Shown here piece by piece: positions 42,070 to 49,737 of a DNA stretch of 64,000 nt (position 1 is its first letter; each line of letters begins with the position of its first letter). Both the position numbers and the translations under genes were made by a program. Source of the DNA: CAZSAT01 sp964604675 (lineage in GTDB: Bacteria > Myxococcota_A > UBA796 > CAJQPC01); the NCBI GenBank assembly GCA_964604675.1, contig CAZSAT010000003.1:1-64000 (forward strand). The letters are read 5' to 3'. The notes under the pieces are model-generated. The model saw only the letters and a list, made by a program, of their open reading frames with translations, was not told where the DNA came from and made no database searches.

Positions 42070-43787
42070 GCGAGCTCCTTGTTCTGACCATCCTTCATGT
42101 ACATCCCGCGGATCTCGTCGTCCTGGAGCCAGCCGGTCAACACCAGGTGGTCACGCCCCCGCTCGGCCAGGCGGAGCTTACCCGTAGCGACGTCGAGCTC
42201 GCCCGTCACCAGGCTGGTGCGGCGTGTGTCGCCCAGGATGAAGTCCACCTCCCCGCGGATGGAGGCGCCGTCCTGGGCCAGGATGCGGAGCTCGAGCCGT
42301 CGTCCGTGGGCGGTGCCCCGCCAGATTCCGATCAGATCGGGCACGATCACGGGCTCGGGCTCGGGCTCGACCTCGATCGCCGGGGGGTCCGACTGCGTTG
42401 GCGGGCTGGCCTCCAGCTCCGCGATCAGCGGCGCTTCGGCTGGTTCGGGCGGTGGGCCCTCGGGCGGCGCATCGGGCAGGGCTTCGGTTGGCGCCGCCTC
42501 GACGTTCGGCTGGAGGGCTGGCACGGCAGAGGAGGTGGGAACGGCCGGAGGGGCGGCGCGCGGCTCGGGACGGGCCTCGGCTTCCGGCGCCGCCTGGATC
42601 ACGTCCGGCGCGGCGACTGCGGCCGCCGCGACCGCGGGCTCGGCGAGGTCGGGCTCGGCGAGCTCGGGCTCGGCGATGGTCGGCTCGGGCTCCACCAGCG
42701 CGACCGACGCGGCTTCTGGCACCGTCGTGCGGTCGACGGTCGACGGCCAGAGCGCCCAGGCGACCAGCGCAGCCACGCCCAAGCCGATCACGGGGCCGGC
42801 AACCCGCGCCACGCCACGCGAGGTGTCCGGATCGCCGGCCGTCGGTTCCATGGTTAGGCCCGCCGTGGGGGCAGCGACGATCCCGGAGGTGGCGGTGGTG
42901 GGCGTGCGTTGCACGGGCACGGGGCGCTGGTCGAGGGTGCCGATGACCAGGTGCAGGAGCTCTGGCTGGTCCCGGAAGACCACCTCCGCCAGGTCGTCGC
43001 ACGTGGCGTAGCGCTGCTCGGGCAGCCGGTGCAGGCAGCCGCGAATCGCCTCCGCCGGCGCGTCGGGCGGGGCGGCCATCACCTGTTCCAGCGGTCGCCA
43101 GCGGGCGTCGGCCACGCGGTTGAGCACCTCGAGGGCGGTGTCGCCAGGAAAGGGCGAGGTCCCGGCGAGCAACTCGTAGAGCAGCACGCCGAGCGCCCAG
43201 ATGTCGGTGCGCTCGTCGATGGCCTTGGCGTCGCGCACCTGCTCGGGCGACATGTAGCCGGGGGTGCCCATGGTGACCCCGGTCCGGGTGGCGCCCACCT
43301 CGCCGTCGAGCAGCTTGGCGATGCCGAAGTCCGACACCTTTGGGCGGACGCCGGAGGGGCCGTGTTGGAGGAGGATGTTGGCCGGCTTCAGGTCACGGTG
43401 GGTGACGCCGGCCCGGTGGGCGGCGCGGATGCCGGAGAGGGTCCCGGCGAACAGTCGGAGGGCCTCGTCGGTCGGGAGCGCGCCACGCTCCACGAGCACG
43501 TCCTGCAGCGAGCGACCGTCCACGTACTCCATCAACAGGGCGTGTCGGCCCCCCACCTCCAGGATGTCGTTGACCTTGACCACGTTGGGGTGCCGGAGCT
43601 GGGCCTGGATGCGGCCTTCCAACAACAGGCGCTCCCGCACCTGGCTGCCGGTGCTGAACAGGAGCTTCAGGGCGTGCACGCTGCCCAGCTGCGTGTGGCG
43701 CACCTTGTACACGGCCGCCAGGCCGCCTTCGCCGAGGAGCGACTCGACCACGTAGCGGCCGTTCAGGTTCTCGCCGGGCTCCAGCAC
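42051..43787 (-). CDS. Ser/Thr protein kinase with extracytoplasmic C-terminal domain
   Basis: The 578-residue kinase starts at a GTG five bases after TAGCCT. The kinase domain (residues 10-270) has LLGEGGLAAVYKV, the lysine of VHALKLLF, HRDLKPANIL, DFGIAK and GTPGYMSPEQ. One membrane helix lies near 325-345. An Ala/Glu/Pro-rich linker of about 140 residues (repeats such as EPELAEPDLAEP) leads to a C-terminal domain of about 90 residues (LIGIWRGTAHGRRLELRIL) that looks like a small beta barrel and might sense an envelope signal. It is coupled to an outer-membrane barrel gene. All catalytic residues are present. Confidence 0.92.
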   Translation of the reverse strand: MLEPGENLNGRYVVESLLGEGGLAAVYKVRHTQLGSVHALKLLFSTGSQVRERLLLEGRIQAQLRHPNVVKVNDILEVGGRHALLMEYVDGRSLQDVLVERGALPTDEALRLFAGTLSGIRAAHRAGVTHRDLKPANILLQHGPSGVRPKVSDFGIAKLLDGEVGATRTGVTMGTPGYMSPEQVRDAKAIDERTDIWALGVLLYELLAGTSPFPGDTALEVLNRVADARWRPLEQVMAAPPDAPAEAIRGCLHRLPEQRYATCDDLAEVVFRDQPELLHLVIGTLDQRPVPVQRTPTTATSGIVAAPTAGLTMEPTAGDPDTSRGVARVAGPVIGLGVAALVAWALWPSTVDRTTVPEAASVALVEPEPTIAEPELAEPDLAEPAVAAAAVAAPDVIQAAPEAEARPEPRAAPPAVPTSSAVPALQPNVEAAPTEALPDAPPEGPPPEPAEAPLIAELEASPPTQSDPPAIEVEPEPEPVIVPDLIGIWRGTAHGRRLELRILAQDGASIRGEVDFILGDTRRTSLVTGELDVATGKLRLAERGRDHLVLTGWLQDDEIRGMYMKDGQNKELAWSARR

Positions 43788-43792
43788 GCCCC

Positions 43793-43798
43793 AGGCTA
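43793..43798 (-). promoter_or_regulatory. -10 box TAGCCT, leaderless start
   Basis: TAGCCT on the minus strand ends five bases before the GTG of the kinase gene at 43787, within the last bases before the neighbouring aminotransferase-like gene end. No Shine-Dalgarno sequence is present. Confidence 0.45.
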
Positions 43799-43806
43799 CC
43801 CCGGTG

Positions 43807-44895
43807 CTAGGCGGCGAGCACGGCCCGCAGCTCGGTGAGCAGGCGCTCGTTCTCGTCCGGAGTACCGATGGTCAAGCGGAAGTAGTCGTCCCAGCTGTGC
43901 TCGCCGATCGGGGCGAAGGCCTTGATCAGGATGCCGCGCTCCTTCAAGGCCGCCTTGATGTCGGCACCGCTGCGCCCGTCGGTCAGTCGGCAGAGCAGGA
44001 AGTTCGCCGTGCTCGGGAAGGTCTGGACGCCGTCGATGTTCGTGAGCCCGTCGCGCAGGTAGGCGATGGCTTCGGCCGAGGCCTTCTGGATGAACGGCAG
44101 GTGCTCCGCGTCGTTCACCGCTGCGATGCCAGCGGCCTGCTGGAGCTCACCGAGGCGGTAGTCCACCACCTGGGCCTGCAGCTGCTTGACGTGCTCCGGC
44201 TGCGTGACCAGGTAGCCGATCCGCAGGGCGGCCATGCCGTAGGCGAAGCTGAACGTACGACCGACCATCATGTTGTCGTGCTGGGGCACCAGGTCCGTCA
44301 CGGGGGTGTGGCGCGCCTGCGGCACGTACTGCACGTAGGCTTCGTCGATGTAGAACGTGCTCCTCGGAAAGTCGACCACGAGCTGCTCGATCTCGTCGCG
44401 CTCGACGATCAGGTTGCCGGTCGGGTTGTTCGGGTTCGCCAGGTAGACGAAGCCGTCGGTCTTCTTGAGCACGTCGGCGAGCTTGGTCACGTCGAGCTTG
44501 AAGCCGTCTTCCGGCTCCAGCGGCACCAGGTGCACCGTCAGGCCGAGCCCCATCGCCTTGCCGGGCACCTTGAAGTAGGTCAGCCGGGGCGTGATGATCG
44601 GGTACCCCTCCTTGAACATGACGTGCTTGAAGATGCGGGACGGGGCCGCCTTGATCTGGGCACGGATGAAGCCCGGAACGGTCTGCTTCAGGATCGGACC
44701 CGAGCCGTTGGCCAGGTACAGGTGATCCGGCGTGACGCCGTCCTTGCGCGCGATGGCTTCGCGCAAGGGATCGTTCTCAGGGGAGGTGTAGTTCCGAAGC
44801 GACGTGCGCGCGTCGAAGGACTTCAGCACGTCGAGCACGGCCTGGGGACAGTAGGTCCCGTCGTTCAGACCCAGGTTCAAGAGCTTGTCGGCCAT
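43807..44895 (-). CDS. HisC-like aminotransferase-fold protein lacking the PLP lysine
   Basis: GGAG lies six bases before the ATG. The 362-residue protein matches class I/II fold-type-I aminotransferases of the histidinol-phosphate type in length and motifs: ANPNNPTGN near residue 155, YIDEAYVQY near 185 and FRLTIGT near 340. The segment that normally reads SKxxGLAGLRxG reads SFAYGMAALRIG, so the Schiff-base lysine (Lys214 in E. coli HisC) is Phe217. The reading was checked on the complementary strand (ttc at 44247-44245). It cannot act as an ordinary transaminase unless another lysine substitutes. It may bind PMP/PLP non-covalently, catalyse another step, or be regulatory. No other his genes are nearby. 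Confidence 0.85.
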   Translation of the reverse strand: MADKLLNLGLNDGTYCPQAVLDVLKSFDARTSLRNYTSPENDPLREAIARKDGVTPDHLYLANGSGPILKQTVPGFIRAQIKAAPSRIFKHVMFKEGYPIITPRLTYFKVPGKAMGLGLTVHLVPLEPEDGFKLDVTKLADVLKKTDGFVYLANPNNPTGNLIVERDEIEQLVVDFPRSTFYIDEAYVQYVPQARHTPVTDLVPQHDNMMVGRTFSFAYGMAALRIGYLVTQPEHVKQLQAQVVDYRLGELQQAAGIAAVNDAEHLPFIQKASAEAIAYLRDGLTNIDGVQTFPSTANFLLCRLTDGRSGADIKAALKERGILIKAFAPIGEHSWDDYFRLTIGTPDENERLLTELRAVLAA

Positions 44896-44940
44896 GTTGA
44901 GCTCCGCGAAGTCGGCGCTCGTAACCCGGTGCCGACGGTC

Positions 44941-45912
44941 CTACAGCCAGCCGCGCTCGCGGTACCAGGCCGCGCAGGCCGCGATGCCGTCTTCGACCGG
45001 GCGGGTGGTGTAGCCCAGCTCGCCACGGGCCTTGTCGCTCGCGTACTGACGGTTGCGCACGCTGAGCTCCGCCAGGGCCTGGGTCAGCGCGGGCTCCTCG
45101 CCCGTGAACACCGCCTTGGACGCCTGCACCGCCGCGGCGGTGCGCAGCAGGAACCGGGAGAGCTGTCGCTTCGGCGCCGGCACCTCGAGCACGGCCGCGA
45201 TGCGCCCGAAGAGCTCGTGGAACGACAAGGTGGTGCCGCCCAGGACGTAGCTCTCTCCGCTCCGTCCGCGGTCCAGGGCGAGCAGGTGGCCCCGCACCAC
45301 GTCGTCCAGCACGGCGGCGGTGGTCGCGCCAGGTGGGGTTCCCGGGACCTTGCCGGCCGCGAGGTTGAGCAGCATCCTCCCGGCGTTCTGGTTGAGGTCC
45401 TTCGCGCCGAAGCAGATGCCCGGGTTGACGGCGACCGGTGAGAGCTCCTGGGCCGCGAGCACCAGCTGTTGCTGCTCGTGCTTCGTGTCGCAGTAGGTGA
45501 TGCCCAGGCCGGACCAGTTGAAGGCTGTGTCTTCGTCGCCCACGTCGCCGGGTGCGACCCATCCGAGGGCCGCGATGGAGGACGTGAGCAGGAAGCGGCG
45601 CACGCCGGCGGTGCGCGCCGCCTCGAGCAGGTGACGGGTGCCGTCCACGTTCACCCGTCGGAGGGTGTCGTCGTTGGGCGGCCAGTAGGAGACGACGCCC
45701 GCCAGGTGCACCACGGCTTCGCACCCGGCTGTGGCGGCCGCCAGGGTCTGTGGGGCGGTCACGTCGCCGACCACCGTGGCCAGGTCCGCGTCGAGTACAC
45801 CGCGCCGCTCTGGATCGCGCACCAGGCAGACCACGTCCTCCCCCCGATCGTGGAGCGCTCGGGCGACCGAAGAGCCCAGCTGCCCCGTGGCGCCGGTGAC
45901 GAGGACCTTCAT
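44941..45912 (-). CDS. NAD(P)-dependent epimerase/reductase, extended SDR
   Basis: I start at ATG 45912, which overlaps the transporter stop (ATGA) and opens directly with the Rossmann motif VLVTGATGQLG. The 323-residue protein has the Ser of LTSSIAALG near residue 117 and the YxxxK catalytic pair in YCDTK near 147. The pattern resembles the HpnA/dihydroflavonol-reductase-like group of extended SDRs. The substrate may be a sugar nucleotide, a steroid-like or an aldehyde compound. It lies between a transporter and the HisC-like gene; the 46 bases before the latter contain a ribosome site. Confidence 0.88.
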   Translation of the reverse strand: MKVLVTGATGQLGSSVARALHDRGEDVVCLVRDPERRGVLDADLATVVGDVTAPQTLAAATAGCEAVVHLAGVVSYWPPNDDTLRRVNVDGTRHLLEAARTAGVRRFLLTSSIAALGWVAPGDVGDEDTAFNWSGLGITYCDTKHEQQQLVLAAQELSPVAVNPGICFGAKDLNQNAGRMLLNLAAGKVPGTPPGATTAAVLDDVVRGHLLALDRGRSGESYVLGGTTLSFHELFGRIAAVLEVPAPKRQLSRFLLRTAAAVQASKAVFTGEEPALTQALAELSVRNRQYASDKARGELGYTTRPVEDGIAACAAWYRERGWL

Positions 45913-47240
45913 CGCTTCCGGAAGCGCAGGCCGCCGAAGCACCGCCAGAGCACGAGGAGCACCACCGCGTAGGCGAGGCAGGCGCCGAGCGCCATCCACG
46001 TGGTGCCGGGAAAGGTGTCCGGCCAGCCGGTGACCGGCATCGGCATGATGAACAGGAGCAGCGGGGCACCGAAGGCCAGCGCGCCTGCCGATCCGAGCAC
46101 GTAGTTCGACGCCACCGGCCCCTTCAGCTCGGGGTCCAGGATCCGGAGCAGTGCCAGGCCCGTGGGCAGGGTGCCAGTGGCGGCGCCGAACATCACCACG
46201 GCGTGCTCGTAGCCGTGCTCCGAGAACGCGCGACGAGCGATCACCACGCAGACCAGCAAGGTGACCGCGCCGCCCGCGACGGCGAGCACCAGCAGGGGCG
46301 CGAGGTTGGCCGACAGCACGTCGACCCGCACCGCCGAGAGCGCCGCGACGGTGGTGAAGTCCACGAACAGCGCGCCCAGTCGTTCCTGGAAGCCATTGTG
46401 CAGCGGGTTCTTGTCCATCCGGGCCAGGGCCTTCCGGGTGGCGATGGCCAACAGCGCCGCTACGATGAAGTGGAAGCCCCAGAGCATCGGGCGCAGGTTG
46501 GCGCCTTCTGGGAGCGGACTGGTGACCGCGGTCAGCAGGCCCCAGGTGGCCAGGTACACCACCCCGATCACAGTGAGTTGTTGGGTGAGGCCCTCGAGGC
46601 CGCCGGGCTCAGCCGGACGTGGCACGCTCGCCTGGGCGGTCTCGTCGGCGCCTTGCCAGGTGGTCTTCACGAGCCCGCGCGCCTTGAGGTAGGCCACCGC
46701 TGGGATGCCGACGATGCAGCAGGTCGCGAAGCCCATGGCGGCCATGATCAGGCCGATCTGGGCGCCGTCCACCATGCCCAGCTCGGACCAGGCCGCTCCC
46801 ATGGCGAGCGCCTGGCCCGGTCCTTGGGAGAAACCCAGCGGGATCATGAAGCCCATCCCCGGAAACAGGGGTTCTGCGGCCGACCAGGCGAGCACGACCG
46901 TGAGCCCGATCGCCCCCTGCAGCACCGCGATGGTGGGGATGCAGAAAGCCAGCGAGCGGGCGTCGGTTCGGGTCTGGCCCGGAGGCGGCGTGACCAGGCT
47001 CACCGCGATGAAGACGAGGGCGAGGCCATGGTAGACGAGCACCTCGAGCACGCCGGAGTCGAGCGGCAGGAGGCCCAGGAGCCCCGGCCCGAGCAGGAGC
47101 CCGAGGCCACCCGCCAGGATGGCGTCGGGGAAGCCGAGGCGTCGGAGGGGTCCGATCCTGGAGCGCAGGAAGCTCGCCGCGGCGAGCAGGCTCGCCAGGA
47201 TCAGGAACTGGAGCGGGACGCCGGAGGCCCAGAACTGCAT
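45909..47240 (-). CDS. GltS-like sodium:glutamate symporter (ESS family)
   Basis: The 443-residue protein has about twelve hydrophobic segments in two halves. LGGGLLLGPG-type (FPDAILAGGLGLLLGPG) and GFSQGPGQALAMG segments, and GAATGTLPTGLALLRI in the second half, correspond to the pore-loop motifs of GltS, which imports glutamate with sodium across the inner membrane. E. coli GltS has 401 residues. The ATG lies seven bases after TAGGCT and lacks a Shine-Dalgarno sequence. It is coupled to the SDR gene. Substrate other than glutamate is possible. Confidence 0.75.
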   Translation of the reverse strand: MQFWASGVPLQFLILASLLAAASFLRSRIGPLRRLGFPDAILAGGLGLLLGPGLLGLLPLDSGVLEVLVYHGLALVFIAVSLVTPPPGQTRTDARSLAFCIPTIAVLQGAIGLTVVLAWSAAEPLFPGMGFMIPLGFSQGPGQALAMGAAWSELGMVDGAQIGLIMAAMGFATCCIVGIPAVAYLKARGLVKTTWQGADETAQASVPRPAEPGGLEGLTQQLTVIGVVYLATWGLLTAVTSPLPEGANLRPMLWGFHFIVAALLAIATRKALARMDKNPLHNGFQERLGALFVDFTTVAALSAVRVDVLSANLAPLLVLAVAGGAVTLLVCVVIARRAFSEHGYEHAVVMFGAATGTLPTGLALLRILDPELKGPVASNYVLGSAGALAFGAPLLLFIMPMPVTGWPDTFPGTTWMALGACLAYAVVLLVLWRCFGGLRFRKR

Positions 47241-47247
47241 GGGCGGG

Positions 47248-47253
47248 AGCCTA
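47248..47253 (-). promoter_or_regulatory. -10 box TAGGCT, leaderless start
   Basis: TAGGCT on the minus strand ends seven bases before the ATG at 47240, with only C and G between and no ribosome site. Confidence 0.45.
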
Positions 47254-47344
47254 CCCCGCGGCGTCGGACGAGCACGCTGGGGAGCCACCACGACGGCGCC
47301 AGGGCCACGCCCAGGCTGGAGCAACTGCACCCAGCGCCGGGCTC

Positions 47345-47365
47345 GGCCCGGTCCATGCCCGGGCC
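47345..47365 (-). terminator. hairpin downstream of amidase
   Basis: GGCCCGG (47345-47351) and CCGGGCC (47359-47365) form a 7-base-pair stem with a 7-base loop about 80 bases after the amidase stop. It lies in the 203-base interval between the amidase and transporter genes, which otherwise holds only the transporter -10 box. Confidence 0.35.
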
Positions 47366-47443
47366 ACGAGCGGAAGCTCGGACGCGCGCCCGGGCAGCTC
47401 GAGCTCCCAGGTCTGAGGGGGCGGTTCGCTGAGCTGGCTGCCT

Positions 47444-48925
47444 TCAGCTCAGCGCAGGCATGCGGTGGTGCCAGGGGCGCGCGGTCTCCAGCTGGGAGGC
47501 GACGCGGAAGAGCAGGTCCTCGCGTCCGAACGCGGCTGCGAGCTGCACGCCGATGGGCAGGCCCGCGCCGTTCCACCAGAGCGGCACGCTCATCGCCGGG
47601 CAGCCCGTCTGGTTGAAGAGCTGGGTGTTGGGCGTCCACGCCAGCTTGTCCCGGCCCATCTTCGCGAGCGCCACCTCGAGCAAGGTCTTGCTGTTGAGCC
47701 CACGGAGCAAGGCCAGCTGCGCACGCTCGGCCGTCGTGGCCGTGAGCTGGCCGACCTCGGCTGGCGGGCGGCCGAGCGTGGGGGTGAGCACGAGGTCGTA
47801 GTCCTGGTAGAAGGCGGCCAGCTCGCGTCCGGCCCGGTGGATGGTCATCTCCTGGTCGATCAGGGTGCCCGCGTCGGTCTTCCACCCGATCTGGGCCAGC
47901 AGCCAGGTGGCCGGCTCGAAGTCGGCGGGTCGTGGGCTGCAGCCGGCGTCCTGGGCCGTGCGGGTGACGAACCAGGCGATGCCGCTGGCCACGACCAGGA
48001 AGTAGGCGCGCGTCAGGGCGTCGACGTCCATCGGTGGACGCGCCTCGACCACCTCGTGGCCGAGCTCTGCGAGCAGCGACGCGGCGTCCTCCACAGCGGC
48101 GGTGGTGTCGGCGTGGGCCTGCCCCGAGTAGAGGGGGTCACGGGTCATCGCGACGCGCAGCCGGCCGGGTTCGGCGCCCACCTCGTCGGCGAAGGGGCGA
48201 CGCTTCGCGGGGGCGCGGTACGGGTCCCCGGGGTCGCCGTCTCCAGCCACGTCGAGGAGCGCCGCGGAGTCGCGCACCGTGTGGCAGAGCACGTGCTCCT
48301 GCACGAACCCCATCCAGGCATGGCCTGCGAAGGGCGCCATCGTGACGCGCCCCCGCGTGGGCTTCAGCCCGAACAAGCCGCAAGCGCTCGCGGGGATGCG
48401 GATGGAGCCACCCCCGTCGCCCCCATGAGCGGCGGGCACCATGCGTGCGGCGACCGCGGACGCCGACCCGCCCGACGAGCCTCCGGGGGTGTGGTCGGTG
48501 TTCCAGGGGTTCCGACACGGCCCCCGCAGCTCCGGCTCGGTGATGCCCATGATGCCGAACTCGGGGGTGTTGGTCTTGCCCAGCACCTGCAGGCCGGCGG
48601 CCTCGTAGCGCTGGGCCAACACCGAGGACGCGCTGGCCACCGCGTGCTGGCGCAAGCGCGTCGAGTTGGTGGTGACCGTGCCCTCGAGCATGAGCTTCAG
48701 GTCCTTGAACAAGAACGGCACGCCCTTGAAGGGGCCGTCGGGCAAGCTGTCGACCCGCGCCCGCGCTCGTTCGTAGAGGGTGTCGACCACCGCGTTCAAC
48801 GCTGGGTTGCGCTCCTCGATGCGCTCGGTGGCCGCGGTGAGGAGGTCGGAGGGCGACACCTCGCCGCTCCGCACCTTCTCGGCACAGGCGGTGGCATCCC
48901 AGCGGTCGTACTCGGGCAGCGTCAT
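47444..48925 (-). CDS. amidase-signature family hydrolase
   Basis: The 493-residue protein carries the amidase signature: KDLKLML with the catalytic Lys near residue 75, GGSSGGSASAVAA with the cis-Ser near 150, and DGGGSIRIPASACGLFGLKPT with the nucleophile Ser near 175. This is the GatA/aryl-amidase fold that hydrolyses amide bonds through a Ser-cisSer-Lys triad. No gatB or gatC is nearby, so it is a stand-alone amidase, not the glutamyl-tRNA amidotransferase subunit. TTACCC six bases before the ATG is a partial match to the leaderless box of other genes. Confidence 0.9.
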   Translation of the reverse strand: MTLPEYDRWDATACAEKVRSGEVSPSDLLTAATERIEERNPALNAVVDTLYERARARVDSLPDGPFKGVPFLFKDLKLMLEGTVTTNSTRLRQHAVASASSVLAQRYEAAGLQVLGKTNTPEFGIMGITEPELRGPCRNPWNTDHTPGGSSGGSASAVAARMVPAAHGGDGGGSIRIPASACGLFGLKPTRGRVTMAPFAGHAWMGFVQEHVLCHTVRDSAALLDVAGDGDPGDPYRAPAKRRPFADEVGAEPGRLRVAMTRDPLYSGQAHADTTAAVEDAASLLAELGHEVVEARPPMDVDALTRAYFLVVASGIAWFVTRTAQDAGCSPRPADFEPATWLLAQIGWKTDAGTLIDQEMTIHRAGRELAAFYQDYDLVLTPTLGRPPAEVGQLTATTAERAQLALLRGLNSKTLLEVALAKMGRDKLAWTPNTQLFNQTGCPAMSVPLWWNGAGLPIGVQLAAAFGREDLLFRVASQLETARPWHHRMPALS

Positions 48926-48945
48926 GCGCTGGGGTAACCGACCCC

Positions 48946-49665
48946 TCAGGCGTCCGAGCCGTCCTCGAGAGGCGTGGTCAGCGTGAGCACCATGGGGATC
49001 GAGAGGTGTCCGGCGGCGTCTTCCACTGCGATGGCCACGTCCACCTCCTCACCCGCCGGCAGGCTGTGACCCACCTCGACCCGCAGGTCGACCGTGACCT
49101 CCGCGACCTCGCACGCCTCCGTCGACACCGACACGGCGGCGACCATCGGCGCGGAGCCGCTGGTGTCCACCACGCCGTCGGGGCTGCTGTCGGTCCAGAT
49201 GTGCAGCTGGTGCTCGTGCAGGTCGCCGTCGTCGTCTTCGGCCGCCACCTGGAACATCACGGTGGCCGACAGGCCGCTTCCGAAGTCGTACAGGCCACCG
49301 TTCTCGGCGGTCAACGCGGTGACGACGGGGATGGACTCACCGCAGCTGTCTCCTGGGAAGGGGTCATCGGTGTCGTCGCCGGGACCGCCCGGTCCGTCCT
49401 CGGGTTCGTCCACCAGCCCGTCGCAGTCGTCGTCCACCCCGTTCTCCGGTTCGGGCGCCCCCGGGTGCACCAGGGGGTCGTCGTCGTCGCAGTCGCCCTC
49501 CTCCTCGGTGTAGCCGTCTCCGTCGTCGTCGGTGCCCGCGCCGTCGTCCTCGTCCGCGACCTCATCGGCCTCGGAGACCGCCTCGTCCGAGGTGTCGGCG
49601 GTGTCCCCGCCGTAGGTCACGGGCGCCCCGACATGGGTCGTGCAGGCGAAGCACAGGCTGAGCAT
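48946..49665 (-). CDS. MopE-motif lipoprotein
   Basis: I start at ATG 49665, six bases after TACGCT, which gives a lipobox almost at once (MLSLCFAC). The 239-residue protein has an acidic Asp/Glu/Thr-rich linker and one copy of the MopE-type putative metal-binding motif: DGDGYTEEEGDCDDDD, then VHPGAPE and VDDDCDGLVDE. The following 120 residues form a strand-rich domain ending in LTLTTPLED. It is divergent from a protein with twelve such units. It is presumably an outer-membrane surface lipoprotein binding calcium or another metal; the metal is not shown. Confidence 0.8.
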   Translation of the reverse strand: MLSLCFACTTHVGAPVTYGGDTADTSDEAVSEADEVADEDDGAGTDDDGDGYTEEEGDCDDDDPLVHPGAPEPENGVDDDCDGLVDEPEDGPGGPGDDTDDPFPGDSCGESIPVVTALTAENGGLYDFGSGLSATVMFQVAAEDDDGDLHEHQLHIWTDSSPDGVVDTSGSAPMVAAVSVSTEACEVAEVTVDLRVEVGHSLPAGEEVDVAIAVEDAAGHLSIPMVLTLTTPLEDGSDA

Positions 49666-49671
49666 GCTTCC

Positions 49672-49677
49672 AGCGTA
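49672..49677 (-). promoter_or_regulatory. -10 box TACGCT, leaderless start
   Basis: TACGCT on the minus strand ends six bases before ATG 49665. It is back-to-back with TACACT for the divergent gene; 48 bases separate the two boxes. Confidence 0.5.
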
Positions 49678-49725
49678 CGCCGCCGCGTTCAGCAAGCGAA
49701 GTCGCTGTCATCGCCCTGCAGCCGC

Positions 49726-49731
49726 TACACT
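49726..49731 (+). promoter_or_regulatory. -10 box TACACT, leaderless start
   Basis: TACACT ends six bases before ATG 49738, with no ribosome binding site between. No good -35 is visible 16-18 bases upstream. Confidence 0.5.
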
Positions 49732-49737
49732 GGCCCG

